In this document: one piece after another, positions 44,468 through 52,851 of the stretch
How the letters are laid out: each line of letters opens with the position of its first letter
How positions within the stretch are numbered: position 1 is the first letter of the stretch
Assembly: GCA_022447555.1 (NCBI GenBank)
Contig: JAKVBF010000004.1
Location: 15,314-79,313 of the forward strand
DNA length: 64,000 nt
Direction of reading: 5' to 3'
Source of the DNA: Mariniblastus sp.
GTDB lineage: Bacteria; Planctomycetota; Planctomycetia; Pirellulales; Pirellulaceae
The notes under the pieces: generated by a model
Told to the model about the DNA's origin: nothing
The model's database searches: none
The model's input: only the letters and a program-made list of their open reading frames with translations
Position numbers and translations under genes: made by a program

Positions 44468-45196
44468 CTAAGGGGATCCCCCCGCACCCAACAGTCTGTT
44501 CATTTCGGATTCCCCTTCAGCAAAATTCGAATTCCCCTCCCATACGACCTCACCACTTGTGTCAAGAAGATAGACGCAGGGGAAGCGTGTAATGCCATAA
44601 GCTTGAGAAACGTCGCCATCGGTATCATCCAGCACGAAACAGTCCATTCCGTTTTGCACCACGTGACGCATCAAGTCTTGCCGGTTCGAATTCTGCTGAC
44701 GATCCTCCGGACCATTGAACACCGTAATCACAGTCAGATTTTGACCTGAATGGGCTTTGGCAAAATCCCGCAAACGTGACGTTCGATGGGGAGTGAAACG
44801 ATTTGCCAAATTACCAAATTCCAACCAGATAACATTTCCCTTCTGATCTTCCAACGTGGTCTCGCCTGCAGCGCTAAGCCAACGCAACTCTGAATCTAGT
44901 GCGGGCGGGGCAGCCCCTATGAAAGACTGAAATTGCGATGCGTCAAAGGGATCTTCGGTGGGCGCCGGCCAAAAAATAAAAACGATGATCAGCAGCAGTA
45001 CTCCTAATGATGCACCGATTGCACGTTTTAGTTTTTTATTTTTTGGCTGCTTAAGCGTCGGCTGATTCAGCATCGGCTGATTGAGCGTCGGCTGGGAACT
45101 CTTTTTAGGCTCGTCAAAAAAATACCCACAGAGGCGGCAGTATGGCGCCGCTTCATCACAAAGCTCTTCGCATTCTGGGCACAGTTTTGACATCAC
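44468..45196 (-). CDS. Membrane-anchored thioredoxin-fold protein with zinc ribbon, lacking the redox CxxC
   Basis: 242 residues. The N-terminal zinc ribbon has the motif pairs CPEC and CRLC. A low-complexity QPTLN-type repeat follows (residues about 35-52), then one membrane helix (IGASLGVLLLIIVFIFW). The C-terminal domain has a thioredoxin/TlpA-like fold (GNVIWLEFGNLANRF, ITVFNGPEDRQQ, FVLDDTDGDVSQAYGITRFPCVYLLDTSGEVVWEG with cis-Pro region). The active-site CxxC is missing: the equivalent segment reads LANRFTPHRTSR. It is thus probably a binding or chaperone domain facing the periplasm. Confidence 0.75.
   Translation of the reverse strand: MMSKLCPECEELCDEAAPYCRLCGYFFDEPKKSSQPTLNQPMLNQPTLKQPKNKKLKRAIGASLGVLLLIIVFIFWPAPTEDPFDASQFQSFIGAAPPALDSELRWLSAAGETTLEDQKGNVIWLEFGNLANRFTPHRTSRLRDFAKAHSGQNLTVITVFNGPEDRQQNSNRQDLMRHVVQNGMDCFVLDDTDGDVSQAYGITRFPCVYLLDTSGEVVWEGNSNFAEGESEMNRLLGAGGSP
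45050..45094 (-). repeat. 15-bp in-frame tandem repeat in the thioredoxin-fold gene
   Basis: Three 15-bp units (45080-45094, 45065-45079, 45050-45064) encode QPTLN, QPMLN and QPTLK; a fourth unit starts but diverges. Units differ by one to three bases. Confidence 0.85.
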
Positions 45197-45425
45197 TCCC
45201 TCTCAATGGTTAACGACATACCCTTGATACTGAAGGAATCGGTACGGATTGTAAAGTCTTCCAGCAGAAAAATTCGTCCTGAAACGGCGCGACAGGCCTC
45301 CGTGAAAACAGAACTGTTTGACAAAGAGACTTAAACCACCCACATTTCGCATCCAAGTCAAACGACCCTAAATTGAACTGATTAGCTCCTCTGGCACGGC
45401 CAGCCCAGCGTTTTCATAACACGAA

Positions 45426-47261
45426 CTAAAATTTTCGTAGACTGGTCCGAACAGGGCCTTGAGACTCATCGAGAATTTCCATATTTGTAATTTTCCATCG
45501 ATCGTTGACTAACTCGACGAGAAATCGGGCGTCGTACTGATTGGTTCGCTCATGAATGTGCCCCCAGTGTTCAACGGTCCCAACAAGGTCCCATTTGCTT
45601 CGGAAGCCAAACCCCGGCCGAGCGATGGGTGAAGTCGTTTCATCAATTTCACCCTCACCGATAATCACTTCTTGAATATTCGATACGGCACCTCCCTGCT
45701 CTTTTACTTTTAAACTTGCAATGATCTTTAAATAAAGGTCGCGAAGAAGCTCTCCATCCACGCTTTGTGACAATGCGTTATAAATCTCTTCCTCATTGCG
45801 ATAATCAAATGCCCGGAAAATATTTTTATGCAGTTGATTAAAGACCTGCCCTGCTTTTTCGGCCGGCACTTTAGGCTTCGCCAAAAAGGGATTCCGCAAC
45901 TCCCAAATCTGTGCGTTCCAGCAAAGGGCTCCCACGAGAAGAAAAAAGAGCAATGCCGGCAAGACGACCTTCCAAGTACATTTACAAAAAACGAAAAAGG
46001 CCAGCGACAATACCACACCCAATCCACACAAAGCCGACACGAGCGGGATTTGTATCACGGGATGCGAATATGCCTCACGGTCAGCCGGCACACCGACAAT
46101 CGGTACAATAGCGGGCTGATCGGTTGCCTTCCACTCGAACGTATTATCCGTCAAAAACATTGTGAATTCAGTCTTCTGGATTTCGTCGAATGCGAAAACA
46201 ACCGAATCCACTGATTTCACGGCCTCGTTAAAAAGGTCCCATGTAACGGTCACGCTCGCAGGCATTCCCTTCGTGCTGTAAGACATGATGACACCCACGC
46301 GCCCATTAGCCATACTCACTTTACGACGCTCAGCTTGGACGGCGAAATCTCTCAGATCCAGACCATAGAAATCAACGCGATCAAACGTTGGCTGCACGAC
46401 GACTCCATCAATCGTGACAGGATTACCCGAAGAGAAAAAAGCCTCAATCTTTTTAGCCGCGGCAGCTTGTTCAGCAACCTCTAAAAATCCCGGGTCGGCC
46501 CGCTCCAGCTCCAGAAAAGAAGCGAGGCTTGCCAAAGGAATCAATACCTCATGGCGCACTTCATAATGCGTGATGTAAATAAAGGAATAAACGCTACTGT
46601 AACTCTGAATGCCAAGCGTTTTCTCTCGTTGTTTTTCAAACCAGCTTTCCCAATCTTCGTCCGAAGCGTCTGACTGCAAAGCAGGATCTTCCCAGTCAAA
46701 CCGAAATGTCTCTGGCTGGTCCGGTTTCATCATTTTCATGAAGGGCTGATCAGAGCCGGCCTGCTTAAGCATGACCTTCAGTTCCGAGGGAAGCAACATT
46801 CCTTCGGCGACCATCTTCTGAACAATGGTCAGGAACTCGGGGGGTTCATCAAATTCATATTCCAGAACGAAACCCATTGTATAGTTCATCAATTGGCCCT
46901 GCCGGATTCCTTCATCGGGGATTTCAAATTGAGTGATTTCAACGACCTTACCAGACAACTGGTTCCCATTCGCCGTGAGTAACTCAATTCGCTCGGCCAA
47001 ATAATCCGCGTGATCTTTGGTAGCATCCACTAACTCTTCTGAGTCGTAAAACCCATCATCCATCACTTCAATTCCCTGCAGCAATTCTAAGTCCTCTGCA
47101 AAGGCCTTAAGTTTTACCGTCGCCTTAAACTTAGTGACATAAATATCGGCTTCGACCACGGAAACCGGGTGCCTCCGTTCGTGGGCCAGAAGCTCTTGCG
47201 GCCAAGAAAACACCGCTAAAACGAACATACCAACAAGAAAAAGAGATGCCGCACGAATCAT
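45426..47261 (-). CDS. Large secreted/membrane protein, function unknown
   Basis: 611 residues with a signal peptide (LFLVGMFVLAVFSWPQELLA) followed by a long extracytoplasmic region. A weak pattern of beta-strand motifs appears near residues 30-80 (VVEADIYVTKFKATVKLKAF). Two membrane helices near residues 400-460 (VSALCGLGVVLSLAFFVFC and VVLPALLFFLLVGALCW) precede a cytoplasmic C-terminal region that resembles a nuclear-transport-factor-like (SnoaL) fold by its pattern (VGTVEHWGHIHERTNQYDARFLVELVNDRWKITNMEIL). I recognise no catalytic site. The function is unknown. Confidence 0.65.
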   Translation of the reverse strand: MIRAASLFLVGMFVLAVFSWPQELLAHERRHPVSVVEADIYVTKFKATVKLKAFAEDLELLQGIEVMDDGFYDSEELVDATKDHADYLAERIELLTANGNQLSGKVVEITQFEIPDEGIRQGQLMNYTMGFVLEYEFDEPPEFLTIVQKMVAEGMLLPSELKVMLKQAGSDQPFMKMMKPDQPETFRFDWEDPALQSDASDEDWESWFEKQREKTLGIQSYSSVYSFIYITHYEVRHEVLIPLASLASFLELERADPGFLEVAEQAAAAKKIEAFFSSGNPVTIDGVVVQPTFDRVDFYGLDLRDFAVQAERRKVSMANGRVGVIMSYSTKGMPASVTVTWDLFNEAVKSVDSVVFAFDEIQKTEFTMFLTDNTFEWKATDQPAIVPIVGVPADREAYSHPVIQIPLVSALCGLGVVLSLAFFVFCKCTWKVVLPALLFFLLVGALCWNAQIWELRNPFLAKPKVPAEKAGQVFNQLHKNIFRAFDYRNEEEIYNALSQSVDGELLRDLYLKIIASLKVKEQGGAVSNIQEVIIGEGEIDETTSPIARPGFGFRSKWDLVGTVEHWGHIHERTNQYDARFLVELVNDRWKITNMEILDESQGPVRTSLRKF

Positions 47262-47482
47262 AAGATTTCATTCATTGTCGTATTCAGAGGACAGCCATCG
47301 ACTCGAACGACCTCCGGTTCGAGCGGCATGTCCGATTGCAAAAAAAACGAATTTCGGTGAAATTCTTGGAACGACTATATTCTATGCCGTTCCCCGTCGG
47401 GCGTTATAGGTGTGGAAACGTGCATTCACGTAATTTAGCCAAATTGCCGACCGCCTCGGCAAACCACTGATTGAAAAGCTAT

Positions 47483-49438
47483 ATGAACGCGTTATCAGAA
47501 ATCAAATATCGTTTTGGCCAAGTTTTGAAGGAGATGGTTGAGGACGCCTCTGATTTATTAGAAATGATTCGACCGGCGCAAGATAGCAAGTTCGGTGACT
47601 ATCAAGCTAATTGCGCCATGCCAATGAAAAATCTTGTGGGAAAATCACCGAGACAAATCGCCGACGAAATTATCTCAAAATTACAAATCGACGATCTCTG
47701 CCAAAGCGTCGAAGTCGCGGGCCCTGGATTCATCAACCTCACTCTAGATGACAACTGGCTCAAGGCAAAATTGACCGACTCTCTTCAGGACCCACGTTTG
47801 GGCATCAAACCCGTCCAAACACCGGGCACCTATGTCGTTGACTTCTCATCTCCCAACGTTGCGAAACCGATGCACGTAGGTCATATCCGTTCCACCTTAA
47901 TTGGCGACGCGTTATCTAGAACGCTGCGTTTTGTAGGACACGAGGTTGTCACGGATAACCATTTGGGAGACTGGGGCACACAGTTTGGAATGATCATCTA
48001 CGGATATAAGCATTTTGTTGACAAGGAGGCATACGCGAATAATTCGGTAGAAGAATTAGGTCGCCTGTACAAACTGGTGCGCCAAATCATGGACTACCAC
48101 ACCGCCGTCGCCAAACTGCCCGCACTTCACGAACAGCTAACCCAACAACAAAACCTCCTGCTAGAACTCGAAGCGAACCAACCGACCGGCGATAAAGCGA
48201 TCGACAAAAAATTAAAAAAAGACATTGGTCGACTGAAATCCAAAATCACTGAACAGGAAGAACAAATTGCCGAACTTGAGTCTAAAATCGAGACGATTGA
48301 CCGCAACCAAGACCAACACGCTCGTGCCTTAAAACACAAAAACATTGGCACAGACGTTTTGAATGAGACGGCGAAACTGCATTCGGATGATACAGAAAAC
48401 CTTGCCTTATGGAACGAGTTCCTCCCCTTTTGCCGTGAGGACATCAAACAAATTTACGACCAGCTCAATATTGAATTTGACTATGAACTGGGCGAAAGCT
48501 TCTATCACAGCCGATTGGCAGGCGTGGTCGATTCACTGAATGAAAAAGGGCTGTCGCGGGAAAGTGAAGGAGCCATCTGCGTCTTCATGGATAACTACGA
48601 AACCCCGATGATCATTCGCAAAAAAGACGGAGCTTTTTTGTATGCAACGACCGATTTAGCCACCATTCAATATCGCGTTGAAAAATGGCAGCCCACTGCC
48701 ATACTGTATGTCGTCGACCATCGTCAACACCAGCATTTTGAAAAACTTTTCGATGCCGCGCGTCTTTGGGGGCATGATGACGTAGAAATGACCCATGTCA
48801 GTTTCGGAACGGTTCTGGGCGATGATGGAAGACCTTTTAAAACTCGCTCTGGCGATACGGTTGGTTTACAAGGCCTGCTGGACGAAGCCGTTCAACGCGC
48901 CGCACAACTATCGGGTGAATTAAATTCGGCAATGAACGAGGAAACACTAACGGAGATTTCCAAAGTGGTTGGTATCGGTGGATTGAAATATGCCGACCTC
49001 TCACAAAACCGCTCATCCGACTACAAATTCAGCTACGAAAAAATGCTGGCATTAAAAGGCAATACATCCACCTACCTGCAATATAGCTATGCCCGAGTGC
49101 AAGGGATCCTCCGAAAAGGGGATGTAGACATTGAGACTTTGCGTTCCCAACCAGTCGCCTTTCGCTTTGAGAAAGAGATCGAACGAAAACTGGCTGTCAA
49201 CTTAATTCGATTTGGAGAAACGCTCGATGAAGTATTGGTGGATTATAAACCCAATCTTCTGACAACCTACCTTTTTGACTTGGCTCAAACGTTTTCGGTG
49301 TTTTTTGAAAACTGCCCAGTACTCAAAAGTGAAGATGACCATCTAAAACGAAGTCGGCTGCAACTATGCGACCTGACTGCTAGAACCATCGAAGTCGGTC
49401 TATCACTGCTGGGAATCGATGTTGTCGAAAAAATGTAA
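47483..49438 (+). CDS. argS: Arginyl-tRNA synthetase
   Basis: 651 residues from the ATG at 47483. The class I synthetase has the N-terminal additional domain, the HIGH-equivalent HVGH in SSPNVAKPMHVGHIRSTLIG near residue 130, DNHLGDWGTQFGM, and the KMSK-equivalent loop SFGTVLGDDGRPFKTRSGDTVGL. The anticodon-binding helical domain is at the C-terminus (YLQYSYARVQGILRKG). It is about 70 residues longer than E. coli ArgRS because of a charged coiled-coil-like insert at about residues 208-287 within the catalytic domain. An orphan DNA methyltransferase gene follows after 36 bases. Confidence 0.96.
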   Translation: MNALSEIKYRFGQVLKEMVEDASDLLEMIRPAQDSKFGDYQANCAMPMKNLVGKSPRQIADEIISKLQIDDLCQSVEVAGPGFINLTLDDNWLKAKLTDSLQDPRLGIKPVQTPGTYVVDFSSPNVAKPMHVGHIRSTLIGDALSRTLRFVGHEVVTDNHLGDWGTQFGMIIYGYKHFVDKEAYANNSVEELGRLYKLVRQIMDYHTAVAKLPALHEQLTQQQNLLLELEANQPTGDKAIDKKLKKDIGRLKSKITEQEEQIAELESKIETIDRNQDQHARALKHKNIGTDVLNETAKLHSDDTENLALWNEFLPFCREDIKQIYDQLNIEFDYELGESFYHSRLAGVVDSLNEKGLSRESEGAICVFMDNYETPMIIRKKDGAFLYATTDLATIQYRVEKWQPTAILYVVDHRQHQHFEKLFDAARLWGHDDVEMTHVSFGTVLGDDGRPFKTRSGDTVGLQGLLDEAVQRAAQLSGELNSAMNEETLTEISKVVGIGGLKYADLSQNRSSDYKFSYEKMLALKGNTSTYLQYSYARVQGILRKGDVDIETLRSQPVAFRFEKEIERKLAVNLIRFGETLDEVLVDYKPNLLTTYLFDLAQTFSVFFENCPVLKSEDDHLKRSRLQLCDLTARTIEVGLSLLGIDVVEKM

Positions 49439-49474
49439 TGCGCTAACCCCTTGCAACGAAAGCGGAGTTCCATC

Positions 49475-50353
49475 GTGGCTCGCAAATCTACCCTAAAACT
49501 AAATCAAATTATTGAAGGGGATGCCTATCAAATTGCGTCGGCATTGCCATCTGAGTCGGTCGATACAATCGTCACCAGTCCGCCCTACTATCTCCAGCGG
49601 AACTATGGTTCGAATGAACAAATCGGCCAAGAGGCATCGCCCGCAACCTACGTTGAAAGGCTGACTGAACTGTTTCGGGAACTTTATCGTGTGGTGAAAC
49701 CCACTGGTTCAGCATGGATCGTCATTGGTGACAAATATCAAAATGGTGAATTGCTTGGAATGCCCTGGCGGGTTGCCTTGGCTCTCAAAGAAACAGGCTG
49801 GCGGTTGCGCAGTGATTGTATTTGGCACAAACCCAACGCGATGCCATCGAGTGTCAAAACTCGCCCCACTACGGATCACGAGTACATCTTCTTTTTCACA
49901 AAATCAAAAGAGTACTTTTATGACGCCGATGCGATCCGGGAGCCTCACGTCACCTTCTCTGAAAAATCTAAAATGAAAGGTGGACGAGGGCACTTTGGCA
50001 AACGCGGGGGCACTCCTGAGAAGGGTAAAAACGCTGGAGATAACAATCTTCATGACGGGCGTTGGGATCAGGCATTTCACCCAAAGGGTCGCAATAAACG
50101 AACCGTTTGGTCAATTTCACTATCGAAATTTCGAAAAGCCCATTTTGCGGTATTTCCAGAATCACTGGTGGAAAACTGTGTCCAAGCCTCCTGCCCACCC
50201 GGCGGCGTTGTTCTAGACCCCTTTTCTGGGGCAGCCACCACTTTGGTCGTCGCCCAGAAGCTAGGCCGTAACTATTTAGGAATCGATTGTGTCCCCGAAT
50301 ATTGTGATCTCGGCCGTCAACGACTGAAAAATAGTGAACTCGATACCCAATAG
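49475..50353 (+). CDS. DNA methyltransferase, beta class (N4-cytosine or N6-adenine)
   Basis: 292 residues from GTG 49475, which has GGAG seven bases before it; a TTG at 49451 is possible. Motif IV TSPPYYLQRNYG (near residue 34) comes before motif I DPFSGAATTLVVAQKLGRNYLGID (near 247), the beta-class order. SPPY is typical of N4-cytosine enzymes, although some N6-adenine enzymes use it. Motif I has GAATT where GxGTT is usual. No restriction endonuclease or specificity subunit gene is in the window, so it is probably an orphan regulatory methylase or a mobile remnant. Confidence 0.88.
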   Translation: MARKSTLKLNQIIEGDAYQIASALPSESVDTIVTSPPYYLQRNYGSNEQIGQEASPATYVERLTELFRELYRVVKPTGSAWIVIGDKYQNGELLGMPWRVALALKETGWRLRSDCIWHKPNAMPSSVKTRPTTDHEYIFFFTKSKEYFYDADAIREPHVTFSEKSKMKGGRGHFGKRGGTPEKGKNAGDNNLHDGRWDQAFHPKGRNKRTVWSISLSKFRKAHFAVFPESLVENCVQASCPPGGVVLDPFSGAATTLVVAQKLGRNYLGIDCVPEYCDLGRQRLKNSELDTQ

Positions 50354-50474
50354 ACCAACCACGATACTGGTGACGGGCGATCAACAAGCCTCTTGGGCCA
50401 CCCAATTTCAGAACCCAACGTTTTGACCTATCATCTGGTTTTGAACCGAATCCAATCACCACGGGAATATTTTT

Positions 50475-50837
50475 ATGCGAGTCCCACTATCGAAACTTGC
50501 CTACGCACGATCGGGCGACAAAGGCGATGGCAGTAATGTGGGTGTCGTTGCCCACTCAGCTGAGATTTACGATCTTCTGAAACGAGAATTAACTACCGAT
50601 CGTGTCAAAGAACATTTCAAAGAGATATGCATGGGCGAAGTGGAACGATACGAAGCTGATAACCTGCTGGCATTGAACTTCATTCTGCACGACTCACTGG
50701 GAGGAGGCGGCAGTGAAAGTCTCAAGACAGACGCCCAAGGCAAGACGCACGGGTTGGGCATTCTCTATCTAGAGCTCGAACTTTCCGACGATTTAGAGCT
50801 GCCAATTGATGCGGTTACTCATTCCTCAAACGAATGA
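50475..50837 (+). CDS. AtuA-like C-terminal ferredoxin-fold domain protein
   Basis: 120 residues. The N-terminal KLAYARSGDKGDGSNVGVVA is characteristic of the C-terminal domain of AtuA-family (DUF1446) proteins, where it occurs as a separate small protein in some operons. The family is linked to acyclic terpene and leucine catabolism. The large N-terminal AtuA domain is not in the window. Its 3' end overlaps the 3' end of convergent panB by 19 bases. Confidence 0.82.
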   Translation: MRVPLSKLAYARSGDKGDGSNVGVVAHSAEIYDLLKRELTTDRVKEHFKEICMGEVERYEADNLLALNFILHDSLGGGGSESLKTDAQGKTHGLGILYLELELSDDLELPIDAVTHSSNE

Positions 50838-51634
50838 GCCGTATCCGGGAATTCACCCTCTCGAACCTCTCCACACCATTGCGTCACGGCAGTCTCAATA
50901 ACTGAGCCGAGCTTAGCGTAGGACTTGACAAAACTCGGCACATAGCCATTGGTCAAGCCCAACATGTCGTTGACGACCAAAACCTGCCCATCGCAATCAG
51001 GACCGGCACCTATCCCAATGGTGGGAATGATCAGTTTTTCTGTGAGCATTTTAGCGATGCCTGAAGGGACGCATTCGACAACTACCGCAAATGCTCCGGC
51101 ATCCTGGGCGGCGGAGGCGTCTTCCAACAAGCGATCCTCATCGCGTTGCACTTTATAACCACCCATTGTGTGAACACTTTGTGGTCGCAACCCAACATGT
51201 GCCATAACGGGAATCCCGGCCCCAACCAAAGCGGCGATCACGTCCGCCTGATCAGCTCCCCCTTCGAGTTTGACCGCTTGGCAACGGGTCTCTTTAAGGA
51301 CCCGCCCCGCAGCGGCAACGCAACTGTGAATGCCAAGGTGGTTTGTCGGAAACGGCAAATCAACGACAACCAATGCCCTCTCTGCCGCTCGGCCAACCAT
51401 TTCCGCATGATAAATCATCTCGTCCAAAGAGACCGGCAAAGTATTTTCGTGCCCCTGAACGACCATTGCCATACTATCGCCAACCAACAATGTGTCGACG
51501 CCAGACGCGTCTAACAGCTTCGCCATCGTGAAATCATAGGCCGTCAGCATCGTTATCTTTTGCTGCTGCTGTTTCATTTTCAGCAAGCTGGGGACGGTCA
51601 CTTTTTTAGGCCGCCTGGATTTGGAATGATTCAT
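50819..51634 (-). CDS. panB: 3-methyl-2-oxobutanoate hydroxymethyltransferase
   Basis: First committed step of pantothenate synthesis: adds a hydroxymethyl group from methylenetetrahydrofolate to ketoisovalerate. The 271-residue protein starts at the ATG at 51634. It has TAYDFTMAKLLDASGVDTLLVGDSMAMVVQGHENTLPVSLDEMIYH with the metal Asp, VVVDLPF, GYKVQ and VVECVPS with the catalytic Glu, and IPTIGIGAGPDCDGQVLVVNDMLGL. No panC is nearby. Confidence 0.97.
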   Translation of the reverse strand: MNHSKSRRPKKVTVPSLLKMKQQQQKITMLTAYDFTMAKLLDASGVDTLLVGDSMAMVVQGHENTLPVSLDEMIYHAEMVGRAAERALVVVDLPFPTNHLGIHSCVAAAGRVLKETRCQAVKLEGGADQADVIAALVGAGIPVMAHVGLRPQSVHTMGGYKVQRDEDRLLEDASAAQDAGAFAVVVECVPSGIAKMLTEKLIIPTIGIGAGPDCDGQVLVVNDMLGLTNGYVPSFVKSYAKLGSVIETAVTQWCGEVREGEFPDTAHSFEE

Positions 51635-51808
51635 CAACAATCCGAATTAAATACGACTTGAAAACTTGGGACTGGGAAAGCAGCGCAAGCAAAAAAGCAC
51701 CCAACACCGGCGCCCATTTTGCACTGCCTCACTTGAGATCACATAATAGTAGAACCCAGATTGACTAAAATGCCAGATGGTCACGTCGCATTTCATACCT
51801 TCTAAGAC

Positions 51809-52825
51809 TTAGTTTTGGTCCAACAGACGCTCGACTTCTTCCTCTGTCAATTGACGACCAATCCACTCAATGGATAAACCACCCGTGGCGTCTTTAGCCG
51901 TCAACATCGGCTGAACGTACCTTAAGGGCTTTTTACTACCGGGAACTTTGAATTTATCCCCTTTCTGGAGGATTGGCCGCATCTCGGGCATTGCTCCAAA
52001 ACAGTAATCTCCAGCCGCTTGGCAAGGTACCCAGTGTCCCGTTCCTTTTTTGTCCTCTAGATAGAACTCGGGGTAAGTATGGCCTGGAATCCAAACGGCT
52101 CGGGCAGGAATGTTCTTGATGCGACAAAACGCAATCATTAAAGAAGACAGCTCTTCACAATCCCCTTTACCCGACTCCAAAGCCTCTAAACATTCATGAA
52201 TCACCGGATCGAACTCATACTCAACTTTATCCCGCACCCAGGTATAGATCCGCTCTACCGTATCATAATCAGATACATCGTCTCCAAAGCTGAACTCTCG
52301 CTTTGCAATAGCTTTAAGCTTTGGATCATTGCTTTCAATGTAAGGACTCGGCCTCAAATACTGCTTGAGATTAACGGGAATACTATTTGAAAATTGCAGC
52401 CGCTGAGGGTCTTCGGGCGATTCAATAAATCGTTTAGCCACACGAAAAACGACCGATGCCTGAGCCACTTCACCGTCATCCAGTCGATTTGCCTTAATCA
52501 CCAACTGCTTCATTGGTTTTGCGAGATTGTTATAAGATAACCGACGGACATTGTCTGTTTTTTTCTCTTTGATCACTTCAACGATTTGTTCCGGCCAATC
52601 AACCGGGACAGGAACCGTAGCCGTGATTCCAGATGACTGTCCGTTTGACTTTATCTTTAGACCAAACTCCCAATAAGTGACGTGCGTTTCACCGAGGCGC
52701 GGCCCCAACTCGTCCTCAACGTTTAAGGAGGCACCCGATTCGTGCAGTTGGGCCACTGCCAACGGTGTTCCGGCAGCAGAAACCAAAAGTACAATCAACC
52801 ATTTCATTCCAAGCTGAACAAACAT
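51809..52825 (-). CDS. Secreted transglutaminase-like protein (paralogue 1)
   Basis: 338 residues from the ATG at 52825 (GAGG five bases upstream), with a signal peptide (WLIVLLVSAAGTPLAVA). The transglutaminase-like core has the catalytic Cys in GKGDCEELSSLMIAFCR, the His in PGHTYPEFYLED, and WVPCQ. The N-terminal half is a beta-rich domain (WEFGLKIKSNGQSSGITATVPVP). These enzymes are probably cysteine proteases or amide-bond enzymes in the periplasm. A paralogue lies 26 bases upstream in the same operon. Confidence 0.87.
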   Translation of the reverse strand: MFVQLGMKWLIVLLVSAAGTPLAVAQLHESGASLNVEDELGPRLGETHVTYWEFGLKIKSNGQSSGITATVPVPVDWPEQIVEVIKEKKTDNVRRLSYNNLAKPMKQLVIKANRLDDGEVAQASVVFRVAKRFIESPEDPQRLQFSNSIPVNLKQYLRPSPYIESNDPKLKAIAKREFSFGDDVSDYDTVERIYTWVRDKVEYEFDPVIHECLEALESGKGDCEELSSLMIAFCRIKNIPARAVWIPGHTYPEFYLEDKKGTGHWVPCQAAGDYCFGAMPEMRPILQKGDKFKVPGSKKPLRYVQPMLTAKDATGGLSIEWIGRQLTEEEVERLLDQN

Positions 52826-52851
52826 ACACACCTCAAATCGGGCAACCCGAT

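Noticed and set aside
49968..50462. 164-codon minus-strand frame opposite the methyltransferase gene
   Set aside because: Antisense shadow of a clear methyltransferase.
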